DNA of 6,261 nucleotides from Bacteriovoracaceae bacterium UBA6144. GTDB lineage: Bacteria > Bdellovibrionota > Bacteriovoracia > Bacteriovoracales > Bacteriovoracaceae. The position numbers and the translations under genes were made by a program. The DNA is taken from NCBI GenBank assembly GCA_002435705.1, contig DIVA01000114.1, positions 1 through 6,261 of the forward strand, written 5' to 3'. The notes beneath the pieces were generated by a model, which made no database searches, was not told the origin of the DNA, and saw only the letters and a program-made list of their open reading frames with translations. The number at the start of each line of letters is the position of its first letter. The first letter of the stretch is position 1. Shown here piece by piece: positions 4,733 to 6,261 of this stretch.

Positions 4733-6261
4733 CTACTCGTCAACCTTGAGAACTGCCAAGAAGGCTTCTTGAGGGATTTCAACGTTCCCGACCATTTTCA
4801 TCCGCTTCTTACCCTCTTTTTGTTTCTCGAGGAGCTTACGTTTACGACTAATATCGCCTCCGTAACACTTAGCGAGTACGTTTTTACGGAGGGCCTTAAT
4901 GGTCTCACGCGCAATAATCTTCGCGCCCACCGCAGCTTGCACTGCGATATCAAATTGCTGGCGATCGATGAGTTTCATCAACTTTTGGGTGAGGTCTCGG
5001 CCCTTGTTGTAGGCCGTATCTCGGTGAGTGATCACGGAGAGAGCGTCTACTTTATCACCATTCAAAAGGACATCGAGCTTCACCAGGTCGGCAGCGATGT
5101 AATCATGCAGATCATAATCCATGGATGCATAGCCCTTAGAGAATGATTTTAATTGGTCATAAAAGTCATACATCATCTCAGAGAGTGGCAGAATATAGAT
5201 CAGTTGAACTCGGTCTTCAGTGATGTAATTGATGGCCTGCTGAGTGCCTCGGCGATCTTCACAGAGCTTAATAATTTTTCCCACGTATTCATTAGGCAGA
5301 TGCAGACTCACCTTCACAGTGGGCTCACGAATCGTATCAATCAAACCAGAGTCAGGCAGCTTAGAAGGGTTCTCCACCATTAAGACTTCACCCGTAGTGG
5401 TGTGCACTTCATAAGCACACGAGGGCGCTGTAGAAATCAAAGCCAGATCAAATTCTCTCTCGAGACGTTCTTGGATAATATCCATGTGAAGGAGCCCCAA
5501 GAACCCACAACGGAAACCAAAGCCTAGTGCTTGTGAGGTTTCTGGTTCATAAGTAAACGAGCTGTCGTTAAGTGCTAGTTTAGAGAGGGCTTCTTTGAGA
5601 TCTTCGTACTCTTCTGAGACCACAGGAAAGACTCCGCAAAACACCATGGGCTTCACTTCTTTATAGCCCTTTAAGAGTGGTGTGGAATCTTTTTTATCCG
5701 CATGAACGATCGTGTCCCCGATCTTTACATCACGGATGGTTTTGATTCCGCAGATAATCATACCCACTTCACCCGCACCCAGCTCATCGACCTCAAGGTA
5801 AAAGGGAGTATTACAAGCGAGCTTTAGGATTTCGTAATCCATGTGGGAGTTTTTAAAATGGATTTTATCTTTAACTTTTAAAGTTCCTTCCATCACACGG
5901 GCCAGAACCACGACGCCTCGGTAGGAGTCAAACCATGAATCAAAAATAAGTGCCTGCAGGGGATTTGTCCCCACGCCCTTAGGAGGTGGCACACGTCTGA
6001 CGATCTCTTCCAGCAGAAGATCCACACCGATTCCCGACTTACCAGACACGCGAGGCGCATCCTCAGCGGGAATTCCAATGACATCTTCAATCTCTTGCAT
6101 GACTTTATCAGCGTCAGCATGAGGAAGATCGATCTTATTGATGACAGGAATAATTTCTAAATTATTTTCAATCGCCATATAAACGTTAGCGAGAGTCTGA
6201 GCCTCAATCCCTTGAGAGGCATCCACCACCAGAAGGGCCGCTTCACAGGAAGCCAGGGAGC
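4733..6261 (-). CDS. lepA: Elongation factor 4 (LepA), translational GTPase (5' end outside window)
   Basis: LepA (EF4) is a ribosome-associated GTPase, described as promoting back-translocation and aiding translation under stress and ribosome maturation. The visible 508 residues are about 85 percent of the usual ~600; the P-loop, switch regions and the DTPGH motif lie beyond the window. Numbering from the first full codon (6259), the chain opens in the G domain with SLASCEAALLVVDASQG. It then has the G4 motif NKID (41-44) and G5-like SGK (72-74), followed by domain II (ALIFDSWFDSYRGVV), domain III with the GFGFRCGFLGLLHMDI block, domain V, and the LepA-specific C-terminal domain ending GGDISRKRKLLEKQKEGKK and IPQEAFLAVLKVDE. 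This tail separates it from EF-G and TypA. A GTG at 6229 could be mistaken for a start, but the reading frame clearly continues upstream in LepA sequence. Two unknown genes follow at 10 and 8 bases, forming an operon. Confidence 0.98.
   Translation of the reverse strand, partial: SLASCEAALLVVDASQGIEAQTLANVYMAIENNLEIIPVINKIDLPHADADKVMQEIEDVIGIPAEDAPRVSGKSGIGVDLLLEEIVRRVPPPKGVGTNPLQALIFDSWFDSYRGVVVLARVMEGTLKVKDKIHFKNSHMDYEILKLACNTPFYLEVDELGAGEVGMIICGIKTIRDVKIGDTIVHADKKDSTPLLKGYKEVKPMVFCGVFPVVSEEYEDLKEALSKLALNDSSFTYEPETSQALGFGFRCGFLGLLHMDIIQERLEREFDLALISTAPSCAYEVHTTTGEVLMVENPSKLPDSGLIDTIREPTVKVSLHLPNEYVGKIIKLCEDRRGTQQAINYITEDRVQLIYILPLSEMMYDFYDQLKSFSKGYASMDYDLHDYIAADLVKLDVLLNGDKVDALSVITHRDTAYNKGRDLTQKLMKLIDRQQFDIAVQAAVGAKIIARETIKALRKNVLAKCYGGDISRKRKLLEKQKEGKKRMKMVGNVEIPQEAFLAVLKVDE

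Noticed and set aside
4723..4782. A longer form of the protein behind lepA, starting at TTG 4782 inside lepA
   Set aside because: It would need a TTG start and a 50-base overlap with lepA. ATG 4722 just after the lepA stop is simpler, although its ribosome binding site is weak.
4697..5146. Open frame of 149 codons on the plus strand opposite the 3' end of lepA
   Set aside because: It is antisense to highly conserved LepA C-terminal sequence and has no domain or ribosome binding site of note, so it is a shadow.

Overview
The window is a tightly packed stretch of ordinary bacterial chromosome: nine protein genes, two of them cut by the window edges, with intergenic gaps of 64 bases or less. 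I see no tRNA, rRNA, CRISPR array, insertion sequence, phage gene or long repeat. Base composition looks moderate (roughly mid-40s percent GC by eye). The gene set (complete LepA-type signatures, stand-alone two-component proteins, a Nit1-like amidase, a short Nfu protein) fits a Gram-negative proteobacterium-like organism. A Bdellovibrionota or deltaproteobacterial relative is my best guess from the flavour of the proteins, but the sequence alone does not prove it.

Layout. Positions 1-1174 (+) hold the 3' part of an NtrB-type sensor histidine kinase, overlapping by 4 bases (ATGA) a stand-alone response-regulator receiver domain. After a 64-base gap with a perfect 15-base dyad, positions 1239-1993 (+) hold a small exported or membrane-anchored protein of unknown function, again overlapping by ATGA a short Nfu-type iron-sulfur scaffold or carrier. 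Positions 1990-2802 (-) encode a carbon-nitrogen hydrolase with an intact Glu-Lys-Cys triad, most like Nit1. It runs convergently into nfu and shares 4 bases of stop codon with it. Divergent from it, 2853-3809 (+) is a polytopic membrane protein of the YbhN/LPG-synthase-TM (UPF0104) family. This gene in turn collides convergently, sharing 4 bases of stop codon, with the end of a leftward operon. That operon reads lepA (5' end outside the window), then a 207-residue uncharacterised protein, then a 94-residue CxxC/CxxH protein.

Functionally, the kinase and receiver should form a phosphorelay pair whose signal and output lie outside the window. Nfu serves Fe-S cluster delivery, the Nit1-like enzyme metabolite repair, and LepA (EF4) translation elongation. 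No single pathway links the groups. I found no convincing new multi-gene system. The parts most open to discovery are the two unknown proteins behind lepA, the exported protein coupled to nfu, and the way both convergent pairs end in a shared palindromic stop with a small hairpin.
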